From positions 62,001-126,000 of the forward strand of contig NZ_BMZB01000002.1 in assembly GCF_014652575.1 (NCBI RefSeq): DNA of 64,000 nucleotides, read 5' to 3'. Position 1 is the first letter of the stretch. Each line of letters opens with the position of its first letter. Of the stretch, positions 17,638 to 27,200 are shown one piece after another. Both the position numbers and the translations under genes were made by a program. The notes beneath the pieces are model-generated. The model had not been told where the DNA came from and made no database searches. It saw only the letters and a program-made list of their open reading frames with translations. Source of the stretch: Asticcacaulis endophyticus (GTDB taxonomy: Bacteria > Pseudomonadota > Alphaproteobacteria > Caulobacterales > Caulobacteraceae).

Positions 17638-20043
17638 ATGCATCGGCGTGCCCTGTTGGCGGGCATGGCGGCAGGCGTATGGGGTGGCCGGGTTTCGGCG
17701 GCCATTCCGCTTGCCGCCACCCGTCCGTTTTCTATCGATGATTACCTTGAACGACAGGCAATCGTAGATCTGGTATTTTCTCCGACGGGTGACCGATGGG
17801 CCGTTCTGATCCAACGCCCCCTCGCGGCGGATGGGTTTTACGCCATGGGAGATACGCTCATCACGCCGCGATGCGACGTCTGGGTCCATAACCGCGATGG
17901 GTCATTGGTCGCTATCACGACAGGACCGGATTGGTACGTATCACCCGTTTTTTCCCCCTCCGGAAAATTTTTGGCCATTGCAAAAATTGATCGCCACGGG
18001 CAAGTGACCGTTCAGATCCATTGTGGGCGTAGCGGGGCCCACCTATGGTCACCACCTTTGCCGGATAGCCTGGAATTGTCAGTGCCGATTACAAGGCAGG
18101 GCGTACCATCGTCGGAGATACTGTGGTTGGATGACACGCGGCTCGTGGTTATAACCACGGCCGGCTATTATCAGCCGAGACCTATTTCTACCCTGGTGAT
18201 GAGTGAAATCGCGGCGCGGACGGCCAGTGAGAGCGTCAACGGAGGTCTCTCCGTGCGACGTTGGCAAACAGATAGCCGTCAGACCTGTGGAATCGGATCT
18301 TCCATGGTGGGCCTGTCACTGCCTCAGAAGAAAGTATCCGTCTGGGCAAGTGGCGATATCAGGATGGTGTCAATCGCTCCTGATGCGACGAGCGCGGCTA
18401 TCATACGCGCCGTTGGGCGTCCGCCATTGCGACCGGGAACCCCGATGTCAGCGCCTCTAGGTGAAACAGCGGGGGGCTATGAAGACACCCGTGTTGAGTT
18501 GGGGCTATCAATACTGTCGCTCTCGACAGGCGAAGAGACAACAACAGACTTCAAAGGTGTCGGTCGAATGGCCTCCATCTTCGCGCCGGCATGGTCGCCG
18601 GACAGCAAGCGATTGGCCGTGCCCAGTCGGACCGCATATTCACCTGAGCCCGGCGATAGTGCGGTTTGGTCAGCGGCTCTTGCGGGGCGGACGGTATCTG
18701 CAACAATGACGCCAGCGCTGTCTCCATTCGACGCGGTCATCAACGCACACTGCATGGCAGCGACGCCTTCTGACCGAGCCGCGAGAGAGGCTTGGGAAAA
18801 GCTATCCGAAGCCGGGGCGGCATCGCCTCTTGGGCGCGATGTTGGCGGGCAGGCGGGGCATGTCGGGGCCTTCATCTTTGCCTTGACCGGGGAGCAAATG
18901 CGCATTGTCTCCACATGCGGTCAAAAGCTTACGGTGATAGATGAGGTAGATGAGTCCAGTCTCACACTTACGGGGATGACGATGGTGTTCGTGGCGGGCG
19001 GCAAAGATCCCTGGCGATATCGCCTGTCCGAGACCGGAATTCATCGGGTGCCTGAGCCGTTATTCTCGCAGGATACGGTCACAAGCTTCAGGCATCCTGC
19101 ACTATCAGATACCTTGTGTGTCGAAGAGCGAGACACGGACACGCGATTGGTACGAAGGATGGCCTCTGGCAGGGCCGCAGTCCTGTTTGCCTGCAACCAA
19201 AACTTCGCCAATGTGCGTCGTCCTGTCGGAGAAGCCGTCGCATATACGGCCCGAGATGGAACGGGACGACAAGGTATATTGTACTGGCCAACTGCTCATC
19301 CTGACAGCCACACCCTGCCGCCAGTTGTGGTTTACGCCTACCCGCAGTCCGCGCCTGGCTTTCAGTCGCGTCTCGGCCGGCCCAACAGCAGCGCAAGCTG
19401 GTTATTTCAGGCGCTGCTGTCTGAAGGCTTTGCGGTCTTCCATGCTGCGTTTCCGGTTGAAAATGCCGTAGCGTATAATCAGCCCTTTGAAATGGCTCCG
19501 AGGGAAATCCTGCCGGCGCTCGATGCATTGGACCGGCGAAAAGACATTAAAACCGGAAGTTATGGTTTTCTTGGTCATTCTAATGGTGGCTACGCAGCTC
19601 TGGCTTTGGGCGCACAGACCGACCGTTTCAAGGCGATCGTGGCAGCCTCTGCGTTTCCTGACAGTTTCGAGACGGATTTGGCTGTCACTTCGGAAATACG
19701 ATATCTGGATTGCGCGCCAGCGATCGTGCAGGCCCGCAGGTTATACCTCGAAGCCCCCCATGTGCCTTATGCTTATAGCGCCGATCCGGTCAGCGGTGTC
19801 GATCATTACCTGAACAACAGTCCGCTCTATAACCTGAAACAGTATAAGACACCGACCTTGCTGTTATACGGCGAATACGACGTCGCCCTTCCGGCCATGG
19901 AAAAAACGTTCCTGGCGCTTCAAGCCGCTGGCGTGCCCGCTGAACTCGACACCTACTGGGCGGATGGACATGTGCTGTCAAATCCACGCCATGTCCGTGA
20001 TGCCACAGAGCGCCAGGTTGCGTGGTTCAAACGCTGGCTATGA
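17638..20043 (+). CDS. Lasso peptide isopeptidase-like prolyl oligopeptidase
   Basis: 801 residues, starting 22 bp after the receptor with a GGAG site. The N-terminus (HRRALLAGMAAGVWGG) looks like a signal peptide with an RR pair. An N-terminal beta-propeller-like part is followed by an alpha/beta-hydrolase domain with Ser648 in GHSNGG, Asp748 in YGEYD and His778 in ADGHV. Enzymes of this type next to astexin and related clusters (AtxE) hydrolyse the isopeptide bond of the threaded peptide and linearise it. Its position beside the receptor and facing the C-B-A genes fits that role. It converges with the cyclase gene; their 3' ends overlap by 6 bp. Confidence 0.88.
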   Translation: MHRRALLAGMAAGVWGGRVSAAIPLAATRPFSIDDYLERQAIVDLVFSPTGDRWAVLIQRPLAADGFYAMGDTLITPRCDVWVHNRDGSLVAITTGPDWYVSPVFSPSGKFLAIAKIDRHGQVTVQIHCGRSGAHLWSPPLPDSLELSVPITRQGVPSSEILWLDDTRLVVITTAGYYQPRPISTLVMSEIAARTASESVNGGLSVRRWQTDSRQTCGIGSSMVGLSLPQKKVSVWASGDIRMVSIAPDATSAAIIRAVGRPPLRPGTPMSAPLGETAGGYEDTRVELGLSILSLSTGEETTTDFKGVGRMASIFAPAWSPDSKRLAVPSRTAYSPEPGDSAVWSAALAGRTVSATMTPALSPFDAVINAHCMAATPSDRAAREAWEKLSEAGAASPLGRDVGGQAGHVGAFIFALTGEQMRIVSTCGQKLTVIDEVDESSLTLTGMTMVFVAGGKDPWRYRLSETGIHRVPEPLFSQDTVTSFRHPALSDTLCVEERDTDTRLVRRMASGRAAVLFACNQNFANVRRPVGEAVAYTARDGTGRQGILYWPTAHPDSHTLPPVVVYAYPQSAPGFQSRLGRPNSSASWLFQALLSEGFAVFHAAFPVENAVAYNQPFEMAPREILPALDALDRRKDIKTGSYGFLGHSNGGYAALALGAQTDRFKAIVAASAFPDSFETDLAVTSEIRYLDCAPAIVQARRLYLEAPHVPYAYSADPVSGVDHYLNNSPLYNLKQYKTPTLLLYGEYDVALPAMEKTFLALQAAGVPAELDTYWADGHVLSNPRHVRDATERQVAWFKRWL

Positions 20044-21765
20044 ATGGCAAGGTGCATCGGCCCACTGGCGGCACCAGTTTTCGACGCCGGTGAGGTCAAG
20101 CAACTCACAAAACCCGATATCTCTCGCCGGCGTCGCACGCGATAAGTAGGTCTCAATGGCCGGGCAGTTCAGTAGCCCCTGCTGTGCCAGAAGGCCGCCG
20201 AGGAGAAAGTCCCTAAGAAACGGTTTGCGGGCCTCATAGATTTCCCCGCAGAAACCGGTAAACTCGCCCTTCGTCTTGCGATGAGCGACAAGGGGCGGCA
20301 GACGGTCGGCGAAGGCCTCTCGGGCGATGGCCCGATTGCGTCCCCCCTCGATCCATAACCATGTAGGCACCCGCAGGCAGGCCTCCATGACGGGTTGTGA
20401 GAGTAGCGGATATCGCATCGGTCCAATTTGCGTACGCTCCTGCAAGTCATAAAGGTTTTGCGCGCGGATGAGGGCCATGACGTGTTCGCGCTTGCCGGGA
20501 AGGGCACTCTGCGGAGCGTCATGCCATGGATGCGATTGTAGCAGGGGAGGGCTGTCGGTGATCAGAAACCGGCTTGAAACCTTTGTCGCCCAGGTAGATC
20601 CTCGCCAATACTTCCTTACCGCCAGTCTCAGGGCCGTCCAATACGAACAATCGTGGAGACGAGTCAGATTGAGAAGGGCCGTATTAAACGTCCGCCCCGG
20701 ACCAAAGGTTCGCAGCGCATCGGTGGCTGGAGCCGCCGTATGTAAGTAGCAGAAGACATTGTCACCCCCGCCACCGGAAAAGAACGATTCAGCGCCAATG
20801 AATTTGGCGTCTGCCGCTAGCAGGATGTCGACGGCCGATTGAAGCACCCCAATGCCAGGCAAAGGGAGGGACTGTCTCAAAGGGGGAGGGACTTCGACAG
20901 CCGCAGGCTGAAGGAACAAGGTGCGAAGCGGCACATTGAGTTGCTCTGCCATTGGCTGGGCATACCGGCGTTCATCCGCACCGGCGTCTGGTGTGACGAG
21001 ATTTGCACAGTACGGTGGCGGCGAATGACCGAGCAAGCAAGCCGCGATAATAGAAGAATCGAGACCGCCCGAAAGTTCGATGAGGACTTGACCGCTTACC
21101 CGCGCCCAGGCTGTGACACTGTGTTCGACAGCCTCCCGTATCGAGCTTTCGAACTGCACGGGTGTTGTTTCCGGATCGGATAGGATGAAAGACCAGGGCG
21201 ACCACGATGTCCGGGTTTCTGTCTCGCTCGCACTATGCTCGATGGTCGTGCCTGGCAGTATTTCCTCAATCCCGAAAAGGGCTGTACGTCGCGTTCGTAA
21301 CCCTGGGTATAATAAAAGGTGACCTAGCTGAGCCCAGTCGATGGGCACTTTCCGTTTTATGGCCAAGAGGAGGAAGTCGAGGTTCGAGCTGTAGTATGTA
21401 AAATCGAGGGCTGCAGCCGTAAAACACGCCAAGCCTCCGGCAGGGTCTCGAAGGACCGACACTGATCGATCTGACGTGAGCACAGCGATATAACTACCCC
21501 AGCAACGGTTCAGAATTTCCGATATCGTTGTCACCGGAAGCATCTGCGAAGGTGATGCGCCGGACGCGCGATCAAAGAGGTGGCCAATGATGAGCCCCGA
21601 GGCCAGTCGATAGATTGGAAGGTCCGTGCTCACAAATACGAGTGCGTTAGGCTTATCGACGACAAGCTGGAGATGAAGCTTTTGCCACCGGTCAATCTCG
21701 TGTTGACGAAATGTCTCGTCAAAAACGCCGGAACGCGGGACGATGCAAAGATAATCCGCTGGCAT
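20038..21765 (-). CDS. Lasso peptide cyclase (C protein, asparagine synthetase-like)
   Basis: 575 residues. The asparagine-synthetase fold is shown by the ATP-pyrophosphatase loop SGGLDSS at residues 232-238, and further conserved segments follow (IGAESFFSGGGGDNVFCY; MRYPLLSQPVMEACLRVP). The N-terminal part is the degenerate glutaminase-like domain without Cys2. In lasso biosynthesis C activates the Glu or Asp side chain as an AMP ester and closes the ring with the N-terminal amine of the core. Its ATG overlaps the B stop by one base (TGATG), indicating coupling. Confidence 0.93.
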   Translation of the reverse strand: MPADYLCIVPRSGVFDETFRQHEIDRWQKLHLQLVVDKPNALVFVSTDLPIYRLASGLIIGHLFDRASGASPSQMLPVTTISEILNRCWGSYIAVLTSDRSVSVLRDPAGGLACFTAAALDFTYYSSNLDFLLLAIKRKVPIDWAQLGHLLLYPGLRTRRTALFGIEEILPGTTIEHSASETETRTSWSPWSFILSDPETTPVQFESSIREAVEHSVTAWARVSGQVLIELSGGLDSSIIAACLLGHSPPPYCANLVTPDAGADERRYAQPMAEQLNVPLRTLFLQPAAVEVPPPLRQSLPLPGIGVLQSAVDILLAADAKFIGAESFFSGGGGDNVFCYLHTAAPATDALRTFGPGRTFNTALLNLTRLHDCSYWTALRLAVRKYWRGSTWATKVSSRFLITDSPPLLQSHPWHDAPQSALPGKREHVMALIRAQNLYDLQERTQIGPMRYPLLSQPVMEACLRVPTWLWIEGGRNRAIAREAFADRLPPLVAHRKTKGEFTGFCGEIYEARKPFLRDFLLGGLLAQQGLLNCPAIETYLSRATPARDIGFCELLDLTGVENWCRQWADAPCHS

Positions 21766-22415
21766 CAGACGGTTAAGATAGGTGTATGGCGCACCGCTCG
21801 GTCCAGGGTATCATTGAGAACGGTTGTTCCTGCTTGAAGCCAACAGTGCGCGGAAAACGGATTTAGGGCGACCCCAAAGACGAGATGACAGGCCAAACGG
21901 CGTTTCTGTAAGTAACGTTTCATCGCAAGCGAGTCATGCAGACACACCCGCTTTAACGGGACGAGACGGCGCGTTTCATTAAAATCTAAAGCGGTGTCGA
22001 TGAGGCCCTTACAGGTCGGCGCCTGCGAAATATCCGTTCGACATCCCGCCAGAAGTCGAAAAAGCGGGATTGTTTTAACATCCAGGATCGCCTTGCCGGT
22101 CATATATGCGACTTCAATCCAGGCACAGCTATCGCCCCGCTCCCGAGTGTGGCTTTCCGTCAGACTTTCTGTAACGGACATTGGCATTGTGGTCGCTCGT
22201 GCGACCTGGCGCTGACTGACCAGGACCCCAGACGACACGAGTTGCTGCAACATGTTCGGTTCAGTGTCACGGCCTGCGACGATGTCGAGAAAGGCCGTCT
22301 TGAGGGGAGGTGTGAGCTGGAAATAGCGATCTGCCTGCACATCAAGAAAGACAAGGCGTTCCCCGATTTCACAGTAATGAAGATTGGTTGCGGGAGAATA
22401 AGACATGATCGCCAT
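21765..22415 (-). CDS. Lasso peptide B protein: RRE plus transglutaminase-like leader peptidase
   Basis: 216 residues from ATG 22415; ATG 22406 is also possible, and the open frame upstream runs into the precursor gene and is not coding. The N-terminal 80 residues are a PqqD-like RiPP recognition element (EIGERLVFLDVQADRYFQL). The C-terminal 100 residues are the transglutaminase-like protease with Cys158 (RVCLHDSLAMKRYL), His190 (NPFSAHCWLQ) and Asp202 as catalytic triad. Fused B1-B2 is usual in proteobacterial clusters. B binds the leader and cleaves it off, delivering the core to C. Lies 44 bp after the precursor stop. Confidence 0.93.
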   Translation of the reverse strand: MAIMSYSPATNLHYCEIGERLVFLDVQADRYFQLTPPLKTAFLDIVAGRDTEPNMLQQLVSSGVLVSQRQVARATTMPMSVTESLTESHTRERGDSCAWIEVAYMTGKAILDVKTIPLFRLLAGCRTDISQAPTCKGLIDTALDFNETRRLVPLKRVCLHDSLAMKRYLQKRRLACHLVFGVALNPFSAHCWLQAGTTVLNDTLDRAVRHTPILTV

Positions 22416-22459
22416 GGGGTTAAGCACGCAGGTACTCAGACCTGCGCACTTGTTGCCGG

Positions 22460-22612
22460 TTAGTCTTCGGAAATGCCAATCGCCGCCTTCTGGTTCGATG
22501 GCTCGGGGCCACCGGGTGCCCCGCCTTGGGTTTCGATAGAGGCTGTACCCAGTTCGATGATGTCTTCGCACGACTGCTCAATGTCGCGGTTAGTGGCGAT
22601 AATTTTTCCCAT
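22460..22612 (-). CDS. Lasso peptide precursor (A)
   Basis: A 50-residue gene, start ATG at 22612 with a near-perfect AGAGGAG ribosome site, stop TAA at 22460. The leader ends LGTASIETQ, close to the LGKASAETR end of the astexin-1 leader as I remember it, with the required Thr at position -2. Cleavage after Gln29 gives a 21-residue core that begins with Gly. Ring segment GGAPGGPE, closing from Gly1 to Glu8, then a 13-residue tail PSNQKAAIGISED. Glu8 is the only acid at positions 7-9, so ring size 8 is the single plausible choice. Immediately upstream of B and C on the same strand. Confidence 0.92.
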   Translation of the reverse strand: MGKIIATNRDIEQSCEDIIELGTASIETQGGAPGGPEPSNQKAAIGISED

Positions 22613-22702
22613 GGTGATTTCTCCTCTGCTGGGAAGTCATGATTAGCCATGACCGAGAAATCATAATGCCGGGGAGCGAGTATCATAAATTTATTCAGTG
22701 AG

Positions 22703-22726
22703 AATAATCTGATGATAATCATGCAA
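22703..22726. promoter_or_regulatory. Fur-box-like dyad upstream of lasso precursor
   Basis: ATGAT-A-ATCAT is a perfect 5-1-5 palindrome at 22712-22722 inside a longer AT-rich match to the Fur consensus (GATAATGATAATC). The ATGATAATC core is shared with the dyad at 61613-61635 in front of an iron-type TonB receptor. It lies about 100 bp before the precursor start and is followed by AT-rich promoter-like sequence. Fur binding is inference. Confidence 0.4.
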
Positions 22727-22785
22727 TATCAGAACGTTATTTTCAGTAACGGAGAGTTTACTGATTGGCTGGCCTGCACTGGCAA

Positions 22786-23418
22786 TCAGGTGCGTTGGTG
22801 CAGAAGGCGAACTAGACGCGATGCTATGTTCTTGCGAACTTGCCTATACTCATTGAGCAGCCGCCGAAAATCCTGATAGTCCGCCCGTAACCAGGCAGAA
22901 GCCATTTCGTCGTATTCACTGGACCAATCCGGTAATAGCTGGCCCTTTAATTTTCTGACGGCGTGCAGGCGATCAATCTCATTAGCGACATAATGCTTAA
23001 GGGAGGTATTGCCGGACGCAAGGGCAATGGAAGAAAACAGATGTTCAGTCGCCGCGACGAGATCTATGTCCGCGGCCCCGCCTGTGGTGGGTAGAAGAGC
23101 GGGGGCTTGGGCAATTACTAATCCACTCGATGCAATTAGTTTGATGCTGAGGTCAACGTGATAGACGTGGACTGTGTAGAGGTCTTCCAAGTCGGGCTCG
23201 GTAATGCGTGCAGATCTAAAGCCTTCATTTGGGAAGGCTTCGATAAATCCTTCGCGCGCCAGCATGTAGAGGGCGGTGCGAACGGGTTGAATGCTCACTC
23301 CTAATTGATCTTTGAGCGCATCAATATCTACGTGTTCGCCCGGAAGGTAGGCACCGTTTTTAATGAGCATCTTTATATGCTCGTACACCCGTTCAATTTT
23401 TATCTCTCGTTTGGGCAT
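22786..23418 (-). CDS. GntR-family regulator beside the lasso cluster
   Basis: 210 residues from ATG 23418 (AAGG site 9 bases upstream). The N-terminal winged helix is of the GntR type (VYEHIKMLIKNGAYLPGEHVDIDALKDQLGVSIQPVRTAL, split over residues 10-50). The C-terminal half is an all-helical, FCD-like effector domain containing DLYTVHVYHVDLSIKL and ending in RRLLNEYRQVRKNIASRLV. It sits 173 bp upstream of the precursor on the same strand and is a natural candidate to control A-B-C. The next gene upstream encodes only a copy of its C-terminal half. Confidence 0.88.
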   Translation of the reverse strand: MPKREIKIERVYEHIKMLIKNGAYLPGEHVDIDALKDQLGVSIQPVRTALYMLAREGFIEAFPNEGFRSARITEPDLEDLYTVHVYHVDLSIKLIASSGLVIAQAPALLPTTGGAADIDLVAATEHLFSSIALASGNTSLKHYVANEIDRLHAVRKLKGQLLPDWSSEYDEMASAWLRADYQDFRRLLNEYRQVRKNIASRLVRLLHQRT

Positions 23419-23634
23419 CACGTTGCGCCTTTGAATCGCGGGCATAACGGTTGATCCATCGCCTCATGTATCGTTCCGTCGCTATATCGCAGGTGCTGTC
23501 ACCCACAATTCCGGCCGCGCTTTAAACGGTTAATTGTCGAATATTCCCCTGAGGGTAGAATATGTGCGAGTCAGTTTCAAGAGAAATCAGCCTTATAGTA
23601 CCGTGACCAAGACGGCGGTGCCGATCGCAGGCAT

Positions 23635-24021
23635 TCACTGAGCGCGGTAAGTCATCAAATCCTTGGCTGGAATGCCAGAGGCTGTGGCCTGGGCGTTTAT
23701 GCGATCCGCCATCGCATTGATCATTTTCGTAAGCTGCGGCACATAGGCCGTCCTTCGCTCATGGTAGGCGACGAGCAATCTTTTGAACATGTCAAAGTCT
23801 TTGCTGTGCCAAGCTTTGGTCAAAGCCTCTAACTCTCCGGCACGGTGGGGTATCAGTTTGGCCTCTGCTATAAGCGTCAGGCGGTAGAGAACGTTCTCGT
23901 CAGTGTAGTTCTGCAACGTTTGAAGCCTGGTGTCGACGCTCGTTATTTCAGCAAAAAGGTTTCGCGTCGCAACGGCGATTTCATCTTCGATCAGGTCGCT
24001 GTCCTGAAATTGCGTGTGCAT
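23635..24021 (-). CDS. HTH-less paralogue of the GntR effector domain
   Basis: 128 residues with a strong AGGGG ribosome site 6 bases before ATG 24021. Aligned by eye, it matches the C-terminal half of the neighbouring GntR protein: VATRNLFAEI against AATEHLFSSI, and AWHSKDFDMFKRLLVAYHERR against AWLRADYQDFRRLLNEYRQVR. No winged-helix part is encoded upstream in any frame. It is either a decayed GntR gene re-started internally or a free dimerisation domain that could modulate the full-length regulator. The good start signals favour a translated product. Confidence 0.65.
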   Translation of the reverse strand: MHTQFQDSDLIEDEIAVATRNLFAEITSVDTRLQTLQNYTDENVLYRLTLIAEAKLIPHRAGELEALTKAWHSKDFDMFKRLLVAYHERRTAYVPQLTKMINAMADRINAQATASGIPAKDLMTYRAQ

Positions 24022-24237
24022 TCTATCCCCTGGTGATGACTGTCTGCGGGAAATCAGGTGGACGTTTGTGGCGATGGCGCCATGGGCTGCCGAGGGGCCT
24101 CGCCAATCTCAAGGCGGTCGCAAGGGTCAAAACTCGCCTTATTGTGGTATAATGGGCCCGCCAATGCAAGTCACGTTGTTTGGCCGTTTCACACGAATCT
24201 GGTGCCCACCTGACGCTCCCAAAATCAGGTCTGTAGC

Positions 24238-27200
24238 CTATTTGAAGTTGCGGGTACGCGGATCAATTTGGGCCGTTGGGGCCAATAGACCAGAATGCGC
24301 GTCGCGCGATGGTGGAGATTTGGCACGGACCCGTGAATCCTGCCCGGAGCCGCCGTGATGGAATTCGTCGCCGCGACCGTGGGGAAGGGGGAAGGGTGTA
24401 TCGCGTTCGCCAATGCTTGACAGATCAGCCGACAGATCGGCCAGACTGCGCGCGACCAGGTGGACCACGTCACCCTCACGCTGGATCTGGCCTGAGATCA
24501 GCAGCATCTTGGCCGACATGACGATACTGCGATGCAGGTCAAAAGTCTTTTCCCAAACGATAGCGTTGATGATGCCGGTCTCATCTTCTAGGGTGATGAA
24601 GGTGACGCCATTTGCCGAGCCGGGCCGCTGCCTGACCATCACCATACCTGCGACCTGAACGTATCTGGTGTCGTTTGCCTCATTGGCCGCCTTGCACGTC
24701 AGGAAGCCGCGCTTCACATAGTCGTAGCGCAGGAAAGAAACGGGATGATTGCGTAACGTCAGGCCCACACTGCCATAATCTTCAACGACTTCGCCGCCGG
24801 CCTTCATGGGGCGCAGATACACGACAGGTTCATGGATTTCCGGGACATGACCTCCTTCACGGGCGGCGGCCGCAGCAAAAAGCGGCAGAGGCTCGTCGCC
24901 CAACCCTTTGATGGCAAACAAGGCCTTCCGCCGCTCAACGCCCAATGCGGAGAGGTACGCGTCGGCTTCGGCCAGCTTTACCAATGCGGGCAAGGGAACT
25001 TTCGCCCGCGACCAGATATCTTCAATCGATATGAAGGGCCGTTCGGATCTGACGGCCAAAAGCGCTGCCATGTGGGCGTTTGCGATACCCTTGACCATTC
25101 TAAAGCCGAGCCGGACCGCGAATTTACCGGGGCGGTCTGTGGGCTCAAGGGTGCAGTCCCAGCGGGAGGTGTTGACGCATATGGGTCGGACTTCGACCCC
25201 ATGTTTTCGGGCATCGGTGACAATTTGGGCGACACCGTAAAAGCCCATGGGTTGGGCATTGAGGAGGGCGGCGCAAAACACATCAGGGTGCCAGCGCTTT
25301 ATCCAGCACGAGGCGTAGGCAATCAGCGCGAAAGAATAGGCATGGGATTCGGGGAAGCCGTAACTGCCAAAGCCTTGAAGCTGGCTGAAAATCTTTTCGG
25401 CAAACTCAGCATCATAGCCACGTTCCATCATCCCTTTGATCATGGGTTCATGAAATTCAGAAATGCCGCCCGTTTCCTTGAACGTCGCCATACCCCGACG
25501 CAACATGTCGGCCTGGCCGGGGGTAAAACCGGCGCATTCGATCGCCACCCGCATGGCCTGCTCCTGGAATAACGGTACGCCCAGAGTTTTGCCCAGAACG
25601 CGCTCCAGCTCTGGTGTCGGAAAAACCACTTTCTCTTTGCCTTCACGACGCCGCAGATAGGGGTGCACCATATCGCCCTGAATGGGGCCAGGGCGGACGA
25701 TGGCGACCTGGATCACCAGATCATAAAAGGCGCGGGGCTTGAGGCGCGGTAACATCGACATCTGCGCGCGGGATTCGATCTGGAAGGTGCCCAAGGTATC
25801 GGCCCGACTGATCATCTTGTAGGTCTGGGGGCATTCGGCCGGGATCGTCGCGAGATCGAGGTCCATTTCTTTATGCTCTTTGAGGAGATCAAAGGCGCGC
25901 TTCATGCAACCGAGCATCCCTAAGCCCAGCACATCGACCTTCATGAACCTCAACGTGTCGATATCATCTTTATCCCATTCGATGATCTGGCGATCTTCCA
26001 TGGCAGCGGGTTCGATCGGCACAAGCTCGTCAAGCCTGTCTTGGGTCAGAACAAAGCCGCCAGGATGCTGGGACATGTGGCGCGGGGTGTTGAGTAACTG
26101 GCTGGCCAGGGAGAGCGCTAACCTGAGCCGGCGATCGGTGTCATTGAGATTCATATCCTTGAACTGATCGGTCTGCAGGCCGTCGCTTTTCCACCCCCAA
26201 ATCTGTTTGGACATCGACCTTAATAAATCTTCAGGCAAGCCCAGGACCTTGCCGACATCGGCCAACGCGCTTTTGGGGCGGTAGCGGGTGACAACCGCCG
26301 TCAGGGCGGAATGGTTACGGCCATAGGTTTCGTATATCCACTGAATGACGATCTCACGCCGTTCGTGCTCGAAATCGACATCAATATCGGGCGGTTCGCG
26401 CCGCTCTTCTGAAACGAAGCGCTCGAACAGCATGTCGTTGCGTGAGGGGTCGATCGACGTGATGCCGAGAACATAGCAGACGGCGGAGTTGGCCGCCGAG
26501 CCGCGGCCCTGGCACAAAATGCCTTGCGACCTCGCAAACCGAACGATCGAATTCACGGTCAAAAAATAGGGCGCATATTCCAGCTTGCCGATAAGGGTCA
26601 GTTCATGACGTAAAATATCGACAACCTGGCGGGGCACGCCCTGCGGATAGCGTTGCTTAGCACCTTCCCACGTCAGTTGGCGCAACGCATCCTGGGCGGT
26701 CATCCCCGGCATCGTCTTCTCTTCAGGGTATTGATAGACCAGTTCCGCCATGGAAAAGCGACAGCGCCCCACGACATCCAAGGTACGGCGCACAGCTTCG
26801 GGATGACGTTTGAACAAACGGGCCATCTCTTCGGGTGGCTTTAAGTAGCGGTCGGCATGGCGTTCACGGCGAAAGCCGGCCTCATCTATGGTGCAGCCAT
26901 GGCGGATACAGGTGACGACATCCTGAAGGATCTGCCGATCCGGTTCATGGAACAGGATATCGTTGGTGGCCACGGTGGGTACGCGCGCCGAGGCGGCCAG
27001 ATTGGCAAGGCGGGTCAGGCGACGGGCATCGTTGGGGCGGCGGCGTAAGGTGAGTGCCAGATAGGCATCGTCGCCAAAGGCGGCTTTCAGCTTTCGTAAA
27101 TTCGACACGCAGATATCGTCGGCTTCGTCGGGTATGAGAATGCCAACCATGCCCTCGCACCAAGTCTCGACATCTGACCACTGTAGTTCACATTCACCCT

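Noticed and set aside
22416-22571. N-terminal extension of lasso protein B
   Set aside because: Overlaps the precursor gene in another frame; Arg-rich and without RRE similarity.
24832-25572. 246-codon frame antisense to dnaE2
   Set aside because: Shadow of a well-conserved polymerase gene; no start signals.
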